Source: Protopterus annectens
Taxonomy: Eukaryota; Chordata; Ceratodontiformes; Protopteridae
DNA length: 64,000 nt
NCBI RefSeq assembly: GCF_019279795.1
Contig: NC_056732.1
Location: 183,835,438-183,899,437, forward strand
Reading direction: 5' to 3'
The notes below the pieces were generated by a model. That model was not told where the DNA came from. It was given only the letters and a program-made list of their open reading frames with translations, and did no database searches. The first letter of the stretch is position 1. Each line of letters begins with the position of its first letter. This document shows positions 36,551 through 51,194 of the stretch, piece by piece. Position numbers and translations under genes: made by a program.

Positions 36551-37202
36551 CATACCTCTCAACTGTACAGATTTGTTTAGAATGTCCAGATAATGGGCTC
36601 ATATTTTCTGCCTGTTACCCTGTACCTCTGGCAAATCAGTGGAATGATCTCAGAATTTTAGGCAGCAAATAATGACATACATCTGATTTTCAGACCTCAA
36701 AACCTTTAGAAAATGTATATGAAAACAAATCCTGTCACTTTGTCAGCCCCCCAAGTTTATGAGAGCAATATTCAAAATGCGTCTATTGCTTTATTCAATG
36801 TATTGCTTAAATTCCTCAAGCCTGATGTAAATTATTGTACTTATCTCTTACTAGAGTGCACCTATTCACCTCTATAAGAAATATTATGTTCTATGTTAAC
36901 TTTCTGAAGTGTCTTTGATCTCTGAAATGTTACACTGTATTATATGGTTTTTAATCCTTTTTTACCATGTAATGATATATTTCTATTTGTATATGTTTTT
37001 GTTTTGGTGTTTTGTTTTTGTTTGTATTTGTGTGGAGCTTTTCTCCCCGGGCCTCTACTGAAAATGGATATATATCCAGCTAGACTAGCCCGGTCAACAA
37101 ATGTAAAATAAAATAAATAAAATAATAAATACATGTCCCATTTCCACCCCCATGTTGTCAAGCTTTGACCATAGTGTGTGCAATAAGAGATTGAAAGGTA
37201 TG
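36551..37202 (+). mobile_element. MITE of the CATACCTCTCAAC family, split by an L2-type 3' end
   Basis: Starts CATACCTCTCAACTGTACAG and ends GAGATTGAAAGGTATG. Flanks CGCATAAT (36543-36550) and GGCATAAC (37203-37210) are an aged 8-bp duplication; the sister copy in unit B keeps TGCATAAT on both sides. A retroelement 3' end (about 36785-37125) interrupts it between CAATATTCAAAAT and TGTCCCATTTCC. Confidence 0.9.
36785..37125 (+). mobile_element. L2-type LINE 3' UTR fragment with AAATA tail
   Basis: A 3' UTR-like block ending GGGCCTCTACTGAAAATGG ... GCTAGACTAGCCCGGTCAAC and then an AAATA-rich tail (ACAAATGTAAAATAAAATAA, on to 37125). The wording GGGCCTCT-TGAAAATG ... CC(T/C)GG ... AAATAAA is common to 3' ends of L2-like LINEs in fish. 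No coding part. The uninterrupted sister site at 39338-39350 defines the insertion borders. Confidence 0.6.
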
Positions 37203-37348
37203 GGCATAACATTAACTCGGAATCTGGGAATATGTTTGGAAACAGTCAGGTAGTGTTAACAAACATTCCCTCCACAGGTCTGTCAAATAAGAAAACTATG
37301 ACTGCCAATAAAGATTTAATCCTGGACTGGTAGTGTTTACTCTGGTAT

Positions 37349-37553
37349 CATACCTCTCAACCTCTTAGAGCAAGAAATTTGGACAAAATCATAAACAGTG
37401 AGACAAAGGGGTCAAAATAGGGACAATTTTTAAATATTGTTCTTATAAACTTAGAAAGTTGATAAAATAACAGGTTTTGCATTAGTATGAATTTATGAAA
37501 AACGGAGCAAAAATCTGAACATTCTGCAAAAGTCTGTGCATTTGAGAGGTATG
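37349..37553 (-). mobile_element. MITE of the CATACCTCTCAAC family with perfect 8-bp target duplication
   Basis: 205 bp, reverse orientation: begins CATACCTCTCAACCTCTTAG and ends GTGCATTTGAGAGGTATG. Flanked by TCTGGTAT at 37341-37348 and 37554-37561. The corresponding site in unit A (36255-36285, TTACTCTGGTATCGCATGG) has a single TCTGGTAT and no insert: the empty site. Confidence 0.95.
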
Positions 37554-37848
37554 TCTGGTATTATATGGCTGACATGTAGCATTCAGAACATCTGATACCA
37601 GAAAAGTACTGTTGTGTCGACCACTGTTTCTCATACTGTGCTACGTAAAAATATGCCTAGGAATGTCTGTATGAGACCGTTGTAATTGCAAGGTCAGATT
37701 GTACAACCACGAGACTTAGACAGAAAACAGTGAAGAGATAGACAGCGATATTCAAACAGCACACTCTGCTGACACTTACATTGTAGTATTTTTATCAGAC
37801 ACAGTCATGGTTTGAATCCTGGGAGTGCTAGTAAGCTGTATGCATAAT

Positions 37849-39411
37849 CATACCTCTCTTCTTTCCAGCAGTCACCAAAGCCGTAGACAAGGGTAAGATG
37901 GTTCACACAGCCTATCTAGATCTTGCAAAGGCTTTCGACACTATCCCTCACTCTGGAATTATAGATAAACTCAATAAACTAGGTATAAATCCCTATGTCG
38001 CAAGATGGGTTGCCAACAGGTTCACTGACAGAACCACACTGTGAAAGTAGCAGACTCCAAATCCGACTTCAGACCAGTGACAAGTGGAGTACCACAGGGT
38101 TCAGTCCTGGGTCCTCTCCTGTTTGGTATCTACTTCTCTGAAGTACAGGCTAACACAGAAGGTCTTTGGCTAATGAAGTTCGCAGATGACTGCAAACTAG
38201 GAGCCATAATCAAAACTCCTAACGATGGGGACATCCTACAAAAGGGACTCACTGAGGCAGATGCCTGGTGTCAAAGCCATGGCCTCAAGCTCAATGCCAA
38301 AAAGTGCATTGTCATCCACTTTGGTAAAAACTCTGTACCCATGAACTACAACATAGGCGGTAGTATACTTAACACCGAAAGTATGATAAGAGACCTTGGG
38401 ACACAGGTGGACAGTAGTCTTTCCTTTGATAATCACATCGCCACAGTAGTCAGGAAATCTTTCTTTGTGGCACACCTCATCACAAAAGGTTTCTCATCCA
38501 GAAAAAATAGAGGTCATTGTTCCCCTCTACTCATCACTCATTAGACCCATTATAGAGTACAATGCCCCTTTTGGTATGTACCTCACAAGACATCTACAAC
38601 AACTGGAAAGGCCGCAGAAATACCTCACAAAGAGGATTACCAGCTTCAAACAGATGCCCTACGCAGACAGTTTAAAAAAACTCCAGCTTTACTCCGTCAC
38701 ATATCACCTATTCAGAGGTGATCTCTGCCTAACATACAAAGCTATGTAAAACCCAGAGCTGTTGGACATGCTCCACTTAAAGAAATCCCAATTCCTCTGA
38801 GCTACACACTCTAGGGACCTAAATCTTGTCACCACAATAAACAGAACATGCTGGAGGGATAGATTCCTGGCCCAGAGACTTCCCATACTCTGGAATAAAT
38901 TACCTATCTATATCAAACAAAGCTCCTCATTAGCACTCTTCAAGAAAAATCTTGATGATTGGATGGGAAATAGGAAATTCACCCCGGGGATCACTTCTGT
39001 GGCTCTGCTCGACAGTGGCACAGGAAAATAATTTTCTTGGGTGGCAAAAGCCAGGGTACCTTTTTGGCTGGGCTTGTATAGGCCCTAGGGCCGATAGCCT
39101 AGTACTTACCTATGAAGCTATGAACTGTACACACCCTTTCAGAATGTCCAGATAATCAGCTCATATTTTCTGCCTGTTACCCTGTCCCCATGGCAAATCA
39201 GTGGGATGATCTCAGATTTGTAGTCAGCAAATAATGACCGTACATTTGATTTTCAGACCTCAAAACCTTCAGAAAATGTATATGAAAACAAATCCTGTCA
39301 CTCTATCAGCCCCCCAAGTTTATGAGAGCAATATTCAAAATATGTCCCATTTCCACCCCCATATTGTCAAGCTTTGACCAGAATGTGTGCAATAAGAGAT
39401 TGAGAAGTATG
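37849..39411 (+). mobile_element. MITE of the CATACCTCTCAAC family, split by a CR1-like LINE
   Basis: Left end CATACCTCTC (37849), right end GAGATTGAGAAGTATG (39411), perfect flanking 8-mers TGCATAAT at 37841-37848 and 39412-39419. It is the duplicated sister of the MITE at 36551. The LINE at 37861-39122 sits just inside its left end; the MITE resumes with AACTGTACACACCC. Confidence 0.9.
37861..39122 (+). pseudogene. CR1-like LINE, 5'-truncated, RT C-terminal two thirds
   Basis: Begins inside RT at AVDKGKMVHTAYLDLAKAFDT (motif A intact) and continues through TSGVPQGSVLGPLLFGIYF (38083-38140) and KFADDCKLGAI (38177-38210) to IEYNAPFGMYLTRHLQQLER and RLPILWNKLPIYIKQSSSL. A base lost near 38034 shifts the frame before motif B. 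Another shift near 38505 and a TAA at 38746 break the C-terminus. The 3' tail is ACCTATGAAGCTATGAAC. Very similar to the copy at 14.6-16.5 kb, so the family moved recently, but this copy is dead. Confidence 0.92.
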
Positions 39412-39500
39412 TGCATAATATTAACTTGGAATCTGGGAATATGTGTAGAAATGGTCAGGTAGTGTTAACAAACATTCCCTCCACAGGTATACCAGGTAAG

Positions 39501-40021
39501 ATATGTAGAATTTAGCTATAAGACAGTTGAAGTATACACTTGTTTACAAACATACCACTGGCCAAACCAAGGCCATAGGGTATTGTAATAATACCTGTAC
39601 CTTAATGATTAGAGCAATGATCATTAAAGTTGTGAGAACTACAAGGATATATAAGTTGTTAATTGACATATATATCCCCCCCACCATATCTGCAACAATA
39701 ATCTAAATGTAAAAATCAATGGGTATGTTTACACCAAACCTACTGTTGGGACATATGTCCTATTGCTCAATAAATATTGAAACATGCTTCCATTAATGTC
39801 CCATGTTGAAATACTATCATTGGTGGCCTGTTGCTATCAATGTAACCTGCATGCTGTTGTAATGGCCACTGTGGTTTCATATATCCATGTGTGTTGCATG
39901 CAACTGTTCCCAAAAATCTGGTTTTTTGGGTTTGGAATATCTGCATGTGCATATAATATAACTAATACTGGATTGTGTTGACAATTATTAACCCACATAT
40001 GTTTTAAAACTGCAAAACCAT
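39501..40021. other. unassigned interior of the Harbinger-like element
   Basis: No frame or motif of note. Confidence 0.4.
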
Positions 40022-40342
40022 AGCATGTTTGGGAAGGCTGGTCCAGGCGGACCAACCTCTCCCACCTCGTCTGGCCGAGGCACCGGGCTCCAGCACATGT
40101 GGGACTCACCCTGGGATCACTTTGTGTGCTGGTCCTGCACCACCTTTGGGTGGAACTGCCTCAGGGGATGCAAGAGCGGACAGGAAACTGTCACCCATAG
40201 TCAGGTCCAGGGCTTGGTGCATAGCAAGCTCCGAAGGGAGTTTGAAGATCTGCTATCCCAGCATGAGGGCCGCATAGTGCATTTAGAGGGTCAGCCTGCC
40301 CCTCCTACCCAGCCCCCAGCACAGCCACCTTTGGGGCCGTGA
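40022..40342 (+). other. hypothetical reading frame, GC-rich, origin unknown
   Basis: A 105-codon open frame (40025-40342) in an unusually GC-rich patch. Its second half reads SKLRREFEDLLSQHEGRIVHLE and then a Pro/Gln-rich end. The charged heptad-like part could form a short coiled coil, as in the C-terminal part of Myb-like partner proteins of Harbinger elements. It is not joined to the Myb remnant at 35594-36064 by any visible splice pattern. It may be a cargo exon, a fragment or chance. Confidence 0.25.
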
Positions 40343-40994
40343 AGGTGCAGTGGTTACTGCCCATGGATGGGGACCTCAGTCCCACTGTTTCCATTTGGGG
40401 GCTCATGGGCTTCCGATTTCCAAACACACCTCCCCATCCAAGGTGTTTACCCCCACATGTGTCACATACTGCCCCTGTATGCTCTCTTGTCTCTCTTCCT
40501 AACCAACCTACCTCCCCAAGTATACCTTCTACCCTTCCCCAACATCCTACTCTCACCTGAAAAAAAAGGGCAATCGATTGTGCAATGTCTGTGTTAGAGC
40601 ATATGCTGGGAATAAGGTGACAGCACATGGATGTAGGTCAGCAACACCAACAGGTGGAGGTCTATGTGGATGTGCAACAAAGTCAGAGCCGCTCCCATAG
40701 TGGCAGTACCAGCACCAGCACTGCAGGGGGGTACTGTCCATGCCACAACACGGCAGACCACATGCCTATGGCCCTGGCCGGTCCTAACAGGGACCCAGAT
40801 CCAGCAGACATTTGTCATCATCAGTGGAGAGTACCATATCTGGCCTTGTACCTGGTAGTGCCTGTGGAACTCCTGGCAGGCACAGTTCTTGTGTCCTTGG
40901 CCGGAGATTGTAAACTGTACACCCTGCCATGTACGGTCTGCAGCTGTCCAACAAACCCCTGTATAGGGCACCCATATGGCCGAACTGTGTGCAT

Positions 40995-40996
<2 letters not shown>
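40343..40996. other. unassigned GC-richer sequence
   Basis: Open frames overlap here on both strands but most derive from the adjoining (CA)n tract. No family motif. Confidence 0.35.
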
Positions 40997-41049
<53 letters not shown>

Positions 41050-41054
41050 TGCAC

Positions 41055-41128
<74 letters not shown>
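40997..41128. repeat. (CA)n microsatellite, interrupted
   Basis: About 130 bp of CA dinucleotide with a short GCATGCACACACGC interruption near 41047-41061. Confidence 0.98.
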
Positions 41129-44649
<3,521 letters not shown>

Positions 44650-44722
44650 CTTCTAAGTCTTGAACCCAGGACCCTGTACACTATAGTCACAGCAGGTAAT
44701 CACTGAGCCATCACAGCTGTAA
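44650..44722 (-). other. tRNA-like SINE head
   Basis: On the minus strand: GATGGCTCAGTGATTACCTG (A-box region) and CAGGGTCCTGGGTTCAAG (B-box GGTTCAAGAC) at tRNA-like spacing. This is the general plan of tRNA-derived SINE heads. No acceptor stem or cloverleaf is claimed, and the body downstream is not recognised. Confidence 0.5.
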
Positions 44723-44927
44723 AGACAGCTGTTGTTTTTTCAAATATATCTGTCAGTACACATAGTGAATAGTATTGCACAACTGCTTTGACTTCTACAA
44801 TTGTGTAGTACTCGTTAGTAATATTAATGTTGAATCAAGTATGTTGTTATATTTAAATATACACATATCAGTAAATATGGTGTGATACATCTGGGAATAT
44901 ATATACAACAGTCAAGTTTACACATAA

Positions 44928-44928
<1 letters not shown>

Positions 44929-44988
<60 letters not shown>

Positions 44989-45033
44989 CATACACATATA
45001 TATTTATATACATATTTATATAGCTCTTTATAT

Positions 45034-45121
<88 letters not shown>

Positions 45122-45160
45122 TATATCTTTATATATATTTATATAAGTATATATATTCCT
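44929..45160. repeat. AT-dinucleotide-rich domain
   Basis: Three perfect TA tracts (44929-44981, 45039-45074, 45078-45115) joined by TA-rich spacers. The long Ile/Tyr frame across it is an artefact. Confidence 0.97.
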
Positions 45161-46199
45161 ATGGGGGAATACACATGTACTTGCAAATATAGCAGGCACT
45201 ACAGGCATGTAACAGCATGAAGTAACAGACACCAGTGTGAAAGTGCATACCCACAACCAATCTGAGCACAGTCACAGTCACATTATGGTAAGCCTAAGTA
45301 ATATTACAGTATATGTACTGTGTGAACAACACCACCCTCATATGAGCCACTCACACAGTAACCCTACATATACTGGGCCAATATACAGTGTAGTCTTGAC
45401 TATGGTATGGAACATGTGTCAGTCTGGCCCTACAAACATGTACGCTGATAGGGTACCATAAACTGGAGCAGCATGCAACATCAGATAGAACCGGACCAAG
45501 AACAATGACATCTACCACAGTCTGTACACAGGCCAAGTAAGATATTCACAATACACACTCTGTCCACATTCACCATAAGTACACAAACCTCACTACTGTA
45601 CACACTACAACAGAATGTCCAGGTTTTGGCTTCAAATATAAGGAATACTATACATAACATGTCTAGCAGTCTGATATCTGACTGGCTTGTTATCAGGTAT
45701 GATGTCAGTAAATAATGATGTACTGTACATATGCACCTCTTTCTGCATGACATATAGACAAAGGGTGACAGACTTGGGGGACAGAGGCACAAACACAGCG
45801 CCAATATTGACATATTGCTGTGATAATCTGAGAAATTTCCTGGTGTAACAGGGTTTCTTGTGACATCTCTTCTGAGGGATATGAAGTCAGTAACTCACAT
45901 GGATTTCACCATGTACTGACTGGAATCATCAGAGTATGCTATTGCATATCTAAAGATAGGAAATGTGTGAGTAACACAGCACATGTAAGATTCCAAACTC
46001 TGGACAGTCTGCAGATAGCCCTACAGGTATGAGTTTCTTCAACCACATAACACTGCCATGCCGGACTTTAAATCATGTAGAACAGTCATATCCACACAAA
46101 CCCTGTTAAGCCAACCCTACTTCAAATGTAGAACAGCAATACTTACATTCTGTCCCCATGTCTGGAACATCCCCCTCCTGTTTGTTGGCCTGCCTCCAT
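45161..46199. other. unassigned interior sequence
   Basis: No gene recognised. AGAATGTCCAGGTTTTGGC at 45612-45632 resembles the MITE interior, a possible small fragment. Confidence 0.4.
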
Positions 46200-46915
46200 A
46201 GTGTATGCATACCTCTCAACCTGGAAACATCAAAAATCTGGACAAGGCCCATGAAAAATAGGTACAAATCTGTATGCTGATTAACATCAAATTTGCATAT
46301 GTAATTACGTAACTCTACCCACTCCATTGGAATTGTGGGATACCAACTTTCAAACGCAAACTGAAGAACAGACAACCAAAATATGACACCAGAGTCTCCC
46401 TGTAGCCATTCCTGTGCCCCATTACCTGTCTATTTTGCCCCGTTTACCATAAATACTAATGTGTGCATATACTGCTTTACTCTACAATGATTATTTGGAT
46501 TTTATTTTTTTACATTTTATAGCACAATGCACAAACACTAAGACATCTGCTAAACAAAGCTGCTAAAACAAAGCAATACTGTCTCACAATGTAAATAGAA
46601 TTGGCATTAAAACTTCTCTGCTATTGAAACCCACACACCACATCCAAAGAAAATGCATTTGACCAGTGATGGATAAAGATTACCTAGTTTACAAATCATT
46701 GGCCCCTTGTACACAAAACAAGAAACATACATATGTTTTTGATACACCTTCCTGACTTTAATTATATTCCTTGTATAATACAGCACATTTGTTAGAGAGC
46801 ACATTTTAAACTTATTGTTTGAACATTTTTCCAGTAAGCAATGAAACAATGCATGAACCAGTAATGATAAAACTACCCAATTCAGAACATTTCCATCTAA
46901 AACTCTACTTACACA

Positions 46916-46918
<3 letters not shown>

Positions 46919-46978
<60 letters not shown>
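46919..46978. repeat. (CA)n microsatellite
   Basis: About 60 bp of CA inside the 2.4-kb transposon. Confidence 0.97.
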
Positions 46979-46979
<1 letters not shown>

Positions 46980-47165
46980 CAGCAGGCAGGTAAAAAGAAA
47001 ACCAGACTAAGCTTGCAGGTCTGATAATTGCACAGTACACAGCACACTGAAAGCTAAATTAATTACACATACACCAAAGGTTAAAACACAGCAGCAGGAA
47101 AAAAGAAACAGACTAAGCTTGCAGCTCTGATTAATTGCACACTGAAAGCTAAATTAATTGTACAC
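46975..47165. repeat. two-copy tandem repeat, 112-bp period
   Basis: CACAGCAGCAGG ... AGACTAAGCTTGCAG(G/C)TCTGAT ... CACACTGAAAGCTAAATTAA occurs at 46975-47060 and again at 47087-47160, the second copy with a small deletion. Confidence 0.85.
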
Positions 47166-47830
47166 TGCCAAGCTTGCCTAGTAGTTGCAGCAGATATATG
47201 AGGAGTATGGACAGGCAAAAATAATTTTCATCATAAAAATATTTAAATTTGGAGCTCTGTTTATTATTTTACAGTTTAACAATTAGTTACTAGAAACTTG
47301 CTGCACAGACAATGTAAGGAGCATCAGTTCAGGAGAGAAAAAATAGCTTAAGAGATGAGCTAGAAGGCTCACAAAGGTACGTGCCGAACTTTAAATTTTC
47401 TTTTAAGAAAGTATCCAGGATTACTAAACAGATCAGATGAAGTAAATAAAGTAACTGGTAGTTAAAACAGAAATACTGGTAGACATTAACTAAAGGTATA
47501 CAAAGGGAAAAAATGTCACTACAATTTTTTATACAGAGTTTGACTGCCTCTTTCTACAATTGATGACATCTGTATCTAAATGACAAAACCATGACACAAC
47601 ACTTAGAACTAGAAGAAGTAACAGAATGAAAGCTCATTTTCTCCACATGGCTGTCAGTCAGCAAAGTAAAGTGAATGGTGAGCACACTGAGAAATAAGCA
47701 ATATTCAGTTTGTTAGTTCTGCACCTTACATGCTTACAACTGATCAGGAAGAAAACTTTTAAGCACACACTTTTGAACAGTTTAGGAAATAAAAAAAGTT
47801 CATAACTTGCAACATTGTTTTGTGTGTTTG

Positions 47831-47924
47831 CACTTTCAGAGACTGACTGCTACTACATTAAAAGCACTTTCAGAGACTGCTACTACATTAAAAGCACTTT
47901 CAGAGACTGCTACTACATTAAAAG
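47831..47924. repeat. three-copy tandem repeat, 30-bp period
   Basis: Unit CACTTTCAGAGACTGC plus TACTACATTAAAAG, three copies; the first has an extra ACTG. Confidence 0.95.
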
Positions 47925-48446
47925 CAAAATATTTAAAGACAACATTCCACCAATGCTATCGACTTTTGTTGATTAATGACAGGAAATGCGAGATTAGCAA
48001 ATGATGAGAATGCAGACAGTATTATATGTTTAACTTTGAACAAATACTCCTGCTTAACAATAATAATGGCATACTTAGAAGTAAATGGCAAACAATGTGA
48101 ATACAGATAAACAAGAATGATCTCATGCCTTCTCATTACAACGAAGCAGAGGTTTCCTCGAACAGGAAAGCATCGCGGAGTGTGACAGAAGCTGACCGAG
48201 TCCTCCCCCAGTAAGCTGCCTTGAATAAATTAATGTATACCAATTCTGTGTTTAACTGATTTCAATATACCCATTTCTTACCTGAAGGCTGAGACTTGAA
48301 TTGATGTGGGACGGACTGGGCAAATATGGCCACCATTATTGTTGCTGCCTGGTTCTCGCTGCTGCTATATTCCTGCTCGCAGCCAGCCGGAAATAATGAT
48401 GTGAGCTCCTTGAGCTCAATTCCGACTGCTGGTAGCCCTGACGGTA

Positions 48447-48476
48447 CTGACGTCATCGCGCACGTGATGACGTCAG
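48447..48476. promoter_or_regulatory. palindromic CRE-like site cluster
   Basis: Two TGACGTCA octamers (consensus CRE, bound by CREB/ATF factors) sit in inverted arms CTGACGTCATC ... GATGACGTCAG around a GCGCACGT core that includes an E-box CACGTG. It lies in the only CpG-rich block of the region, inside the 2.4-kb transposon about 150 bp from its right end. A promoter role is inference. No downstream frame in either direction confirms it. Confidence 0.55.
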
Positions 48477-48528
48477 CGCCGACAGCGCGATTTTTTAAAA
48501 AATAAAAAAATTGAACCAAAAAAATCGG

Positions 48529-48599
48529 AAATGAAGGGGTGCCAATCGGGAATCGTGGCACCCCTTCATTTGGACCCCAAAACTCGGTAAATACCGAGT
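48529..48599. repeat. two hairpins near the right end of the 2.4-kb transposon
   Basis: A perfect 16-bp stem AAATGAAGGGGTGCCA / TGGCACCCCTTCATTT (48529-48544 and 48556-48571) with an 11-nt loop, followed by an 8-bp stem ACTCGGTA / TACCGAGT (48582-48599). Confidence 0.9.
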
Positions 48600-48631
48600 A
48601 ATTCGGTATGGTTGGGAGGTCTGAGTGTATG

Positions 48632-49025
48632 TTGTAAGAGGTATTTCCAACTACCCTCTGAGATGCTGTTTGTCAAACACCCACATGACGTCCTGCTCAC
48701 AGTGAAGGAAAAGGCCAATACCCACATGAAGTGCTTAGTCATAGGAGTGTGTTTCCATGCAATTGACTGTAGGAATGATACCACAGCTGTTCCACATGCA
48801 ATTAGCAGGTGGGGGACTGCAATTCATGCACAGGCCATCAGCTGATCATGAACATTCCTTACAAAACTCAAGCAGCTGCCTATGCAAAACAGATATACTT
48901 TTCCACATCCACCAGAGAGGGAGAGAGAGAGACAGAGACAAAGTAAGAAAGGAAGGGTGGAAGAGAATAAGAGCCAAGCATGTTTGTATATGATCCGTGG
49001 GTGGAGAGTGGTATCTGGGTATTAT
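48632..49025. other. unassigned interior sequence
   Basis: Includes a short GAGAGA-rich patch (48917-48930). No gene. Confidence 0.4.
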
Positions 49026-49729
49026 AACAGTTGCCTATATTGTTTACTAAGCCATACTGTCACATAATAATTGCACAAGGCTGTGCACATTTATAGCTGA
49101 GGATTGTCTACATCAACCTCTACAGTGTTTGAAAACTGTTGGCCTTGTAATGTGGAAAATGGGACATATAGGTCCTCAATATAATGATGTAGCAAAACCC
49201 ACACTGCAATGGATCCTGTCAGTACACACTCACCCCAACACCCACACAGCATACTGATGACACACACACAAACACACACTTACCAGTACTGAGTTTCAAA
49301 CTCCTACCTGACTATGTATTGCTATTACAGTGTTATGCAGTTATTGCACACGTCATGGAGCTTACGTGTTGGAGAGTTGTCCAAAGGTATCTTTGAAGGT
49401 GAGTGACATCAGCAACAATGCTAAAGAAGGAATAAGGGAAGAGTAGTACATGTGAATGTCCACAAAAGCAGGTGTTAATGGAGACACATCATATTCTGTC
49501 AGGGAAGCACACACATCATCACAGTTGGCAGGATCAAGATTAGAATAGCTACCTAACTAGATTGCTATGCTACAGTATTACACAGTTATCACAAGCACCA
49601 CAGAGCTTATATGGCTAATATATGGCCAAAGGGTTATGTCAAGGTGAATGACATCAGCAGGCATGCTAAAGTAGGCCAATGGGAGGTGTAGTGATTGTGA
49701 ATGGCTTCAAAATCATTAATCTCCACACA

Positions 49730-49788
<59 letters not shown>

Positions 49789-50842
49789 TTGCCAGTACTG
49801 AGATGCATAGGTTCATTGCTTCATAGGTGTGTAGTAGGTGAATGGGCCTGATGGCTGTACAAGGTTAGGCAAAAGGAATACCTTGGCATCAGGCCACATG
49901 ATAGTGGTCTCCAGTGTGGCTCAGGGGTGTAGTTCCTGGAGTGGTCCCCACAGGTGGGTATTGTCTTCAACATCCACTCATCTGGGTTACTATTGTGGGT
50001 GCCCAGTGATGTGCACTGCTTCCCATGTATGTGATCTATATTCCATAACATGGACAGCGTCTGGGTTGTGAACATGTCCCACACGCATGTTCTTTGACAT
50101 GTGGAAGTGTACTTGAGGTCTCTGGGGCATGTTGTGTGTACAGATTTTTATCTTCTGATATAGCTTTCCTGACCTCATTTGGGGAGATCTAGCTATGGAA
50201 CTGAGGTTGTGCGTGCACCTACATTGGCAGCATGATACAGGTATTCAGTGGAGTTAGTGGCATCTGTCCATACAGGGCATGTGTATAAGGCATGGTATTC
50301 CCTTTGTGTGTTACATTTGCAGACTCTACAGTTGTTGCTGGTGTCCAATGGGGAACATAGCAAAAGGACCACTGCAAGCATTTATTTGCCTACTGTAGGG
50401 ATGGAACAGGTGCCATGTCCATTTACTTGCTGGATAACACACACTCAGTCAGGAGATATTACACATCACAATACTTTCAGATGTCAATGGCACTGTTGTG
50501 GTCAACAGGCATGTAGTCCACTGCAATCACACTGTGGTTACTATCTGTGAGGCAATACACAGGGAACTGCCAATACAGTGGTTGTTGCCTAGCCAAATGT
50601 GTTTGTGTATGATACAAGGGTTGCCTATATTGTTCACCAGTCCATAATGTCACATGTAGGGCTATGGATTGTCTACACCAGCATCTTTGGTGTTTGACAT
50701 CTGTTGTCCTTGTAAGATGGACATTTTGACATATAGTAGGTCCTCAATACAATAATTTAGCAAAACCCGCCCCACAAAGCATCCTGTTATTACACAATCA
50801 CAGCAACCTCCACACCGGATACTGATGGCAGACAAACAGACA

Positions 50843-50899
<57 letters not shown>

Positions 50900-51104
50900 A
50901 TTTTACAGTGGCCATGTCTGGGATTAGAACTCCTACCTAACTAGTATGTTACACTATGACATTGCACAGTTTTCACATGTGCCGCAGAGCTTATAGAGCT
51001 AACCCTTGTCCAAAGGGATATTTCAAGGTGCCTGACATCAGCAGGCTTGCTAAAGTAGGGCAATGGGAGGTGTAGTGATTGTGAATGGCCTCAAAATAAT
51101 TAAT

Positions 51105-51194
<90 letters not shown>

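Larger units (their letters stand above)
36208..39500. repeat. direct tandem duplication of a roughly 1.0-1.1 kb unit (unit A 36208-37288, unit B 37290-39500)
   Basis: Unit A and unit B share in order: CAATAAAG...AATCCTGGACTGG, GTGTTTACTCTGGTATC, CTAGGAATGTCTGTAT, AAGGTCAGATTGTACAACCA, GAATCCTGGGAGTG, a MITE with flank GCATAA, and CAGGTAGTGTTAACAAACAT plus TCCCTCCACAGG. Unit A was later hit by an L2-type 3' end. Unit B was hit by a second MITE and by a CR1-like LINE, which accounts for its greater length. Confidence 0.9.
46208..48623. mobile_element. 2.4-kb DNA transposon of the CATACCTCTCAAC family
   Basis: Left end CATACCTCTCAACCTGG at 46208; right end GTTGGGAGGTCTG ending 48623, the complement of the left 13 bp with two mismatches. 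Both sides carry the identical 8-mer AGTGTATG (46200-46207 and 48624-48631), a perfect target duplication. The first 60 bp (AAAAATCTGGACAAGGCCCA) are related to the right end of the short MITEs, so this is a longer relative. I find no transposase frame. It holds a (CA)n tract, two small tandem repeats and, near the right end, a GC-rich block with CRE-like sites and hairpins. Length-8 duplications fit the hAT or P superfamilies. Confidence 0.88.

Noticed and set aside
44650..44722. Functional tRNA gene
   Set aside because: A- and B-box-like sequences are present but no cloverleaf stem or terminator could be made; treated as a SINE head.
44882..45220. 112-codon Ile/Tyr frame
   Set aside because: Translation of TA repeats.
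46607..47047. 146-codon minus-strand frame with a hydrophobic look
   Set aside because: Centre is the CA tract; lies inside a DNA transposon and has no family resemblance.
49821..50084. Minus-strand frame similar to one at 43437-43742
   Set aside because: The similarity (QTLAMLCNI / QTLSMLWNI) comes from a DNA-level duplication; no evidence of protein-level constraint could be shown.
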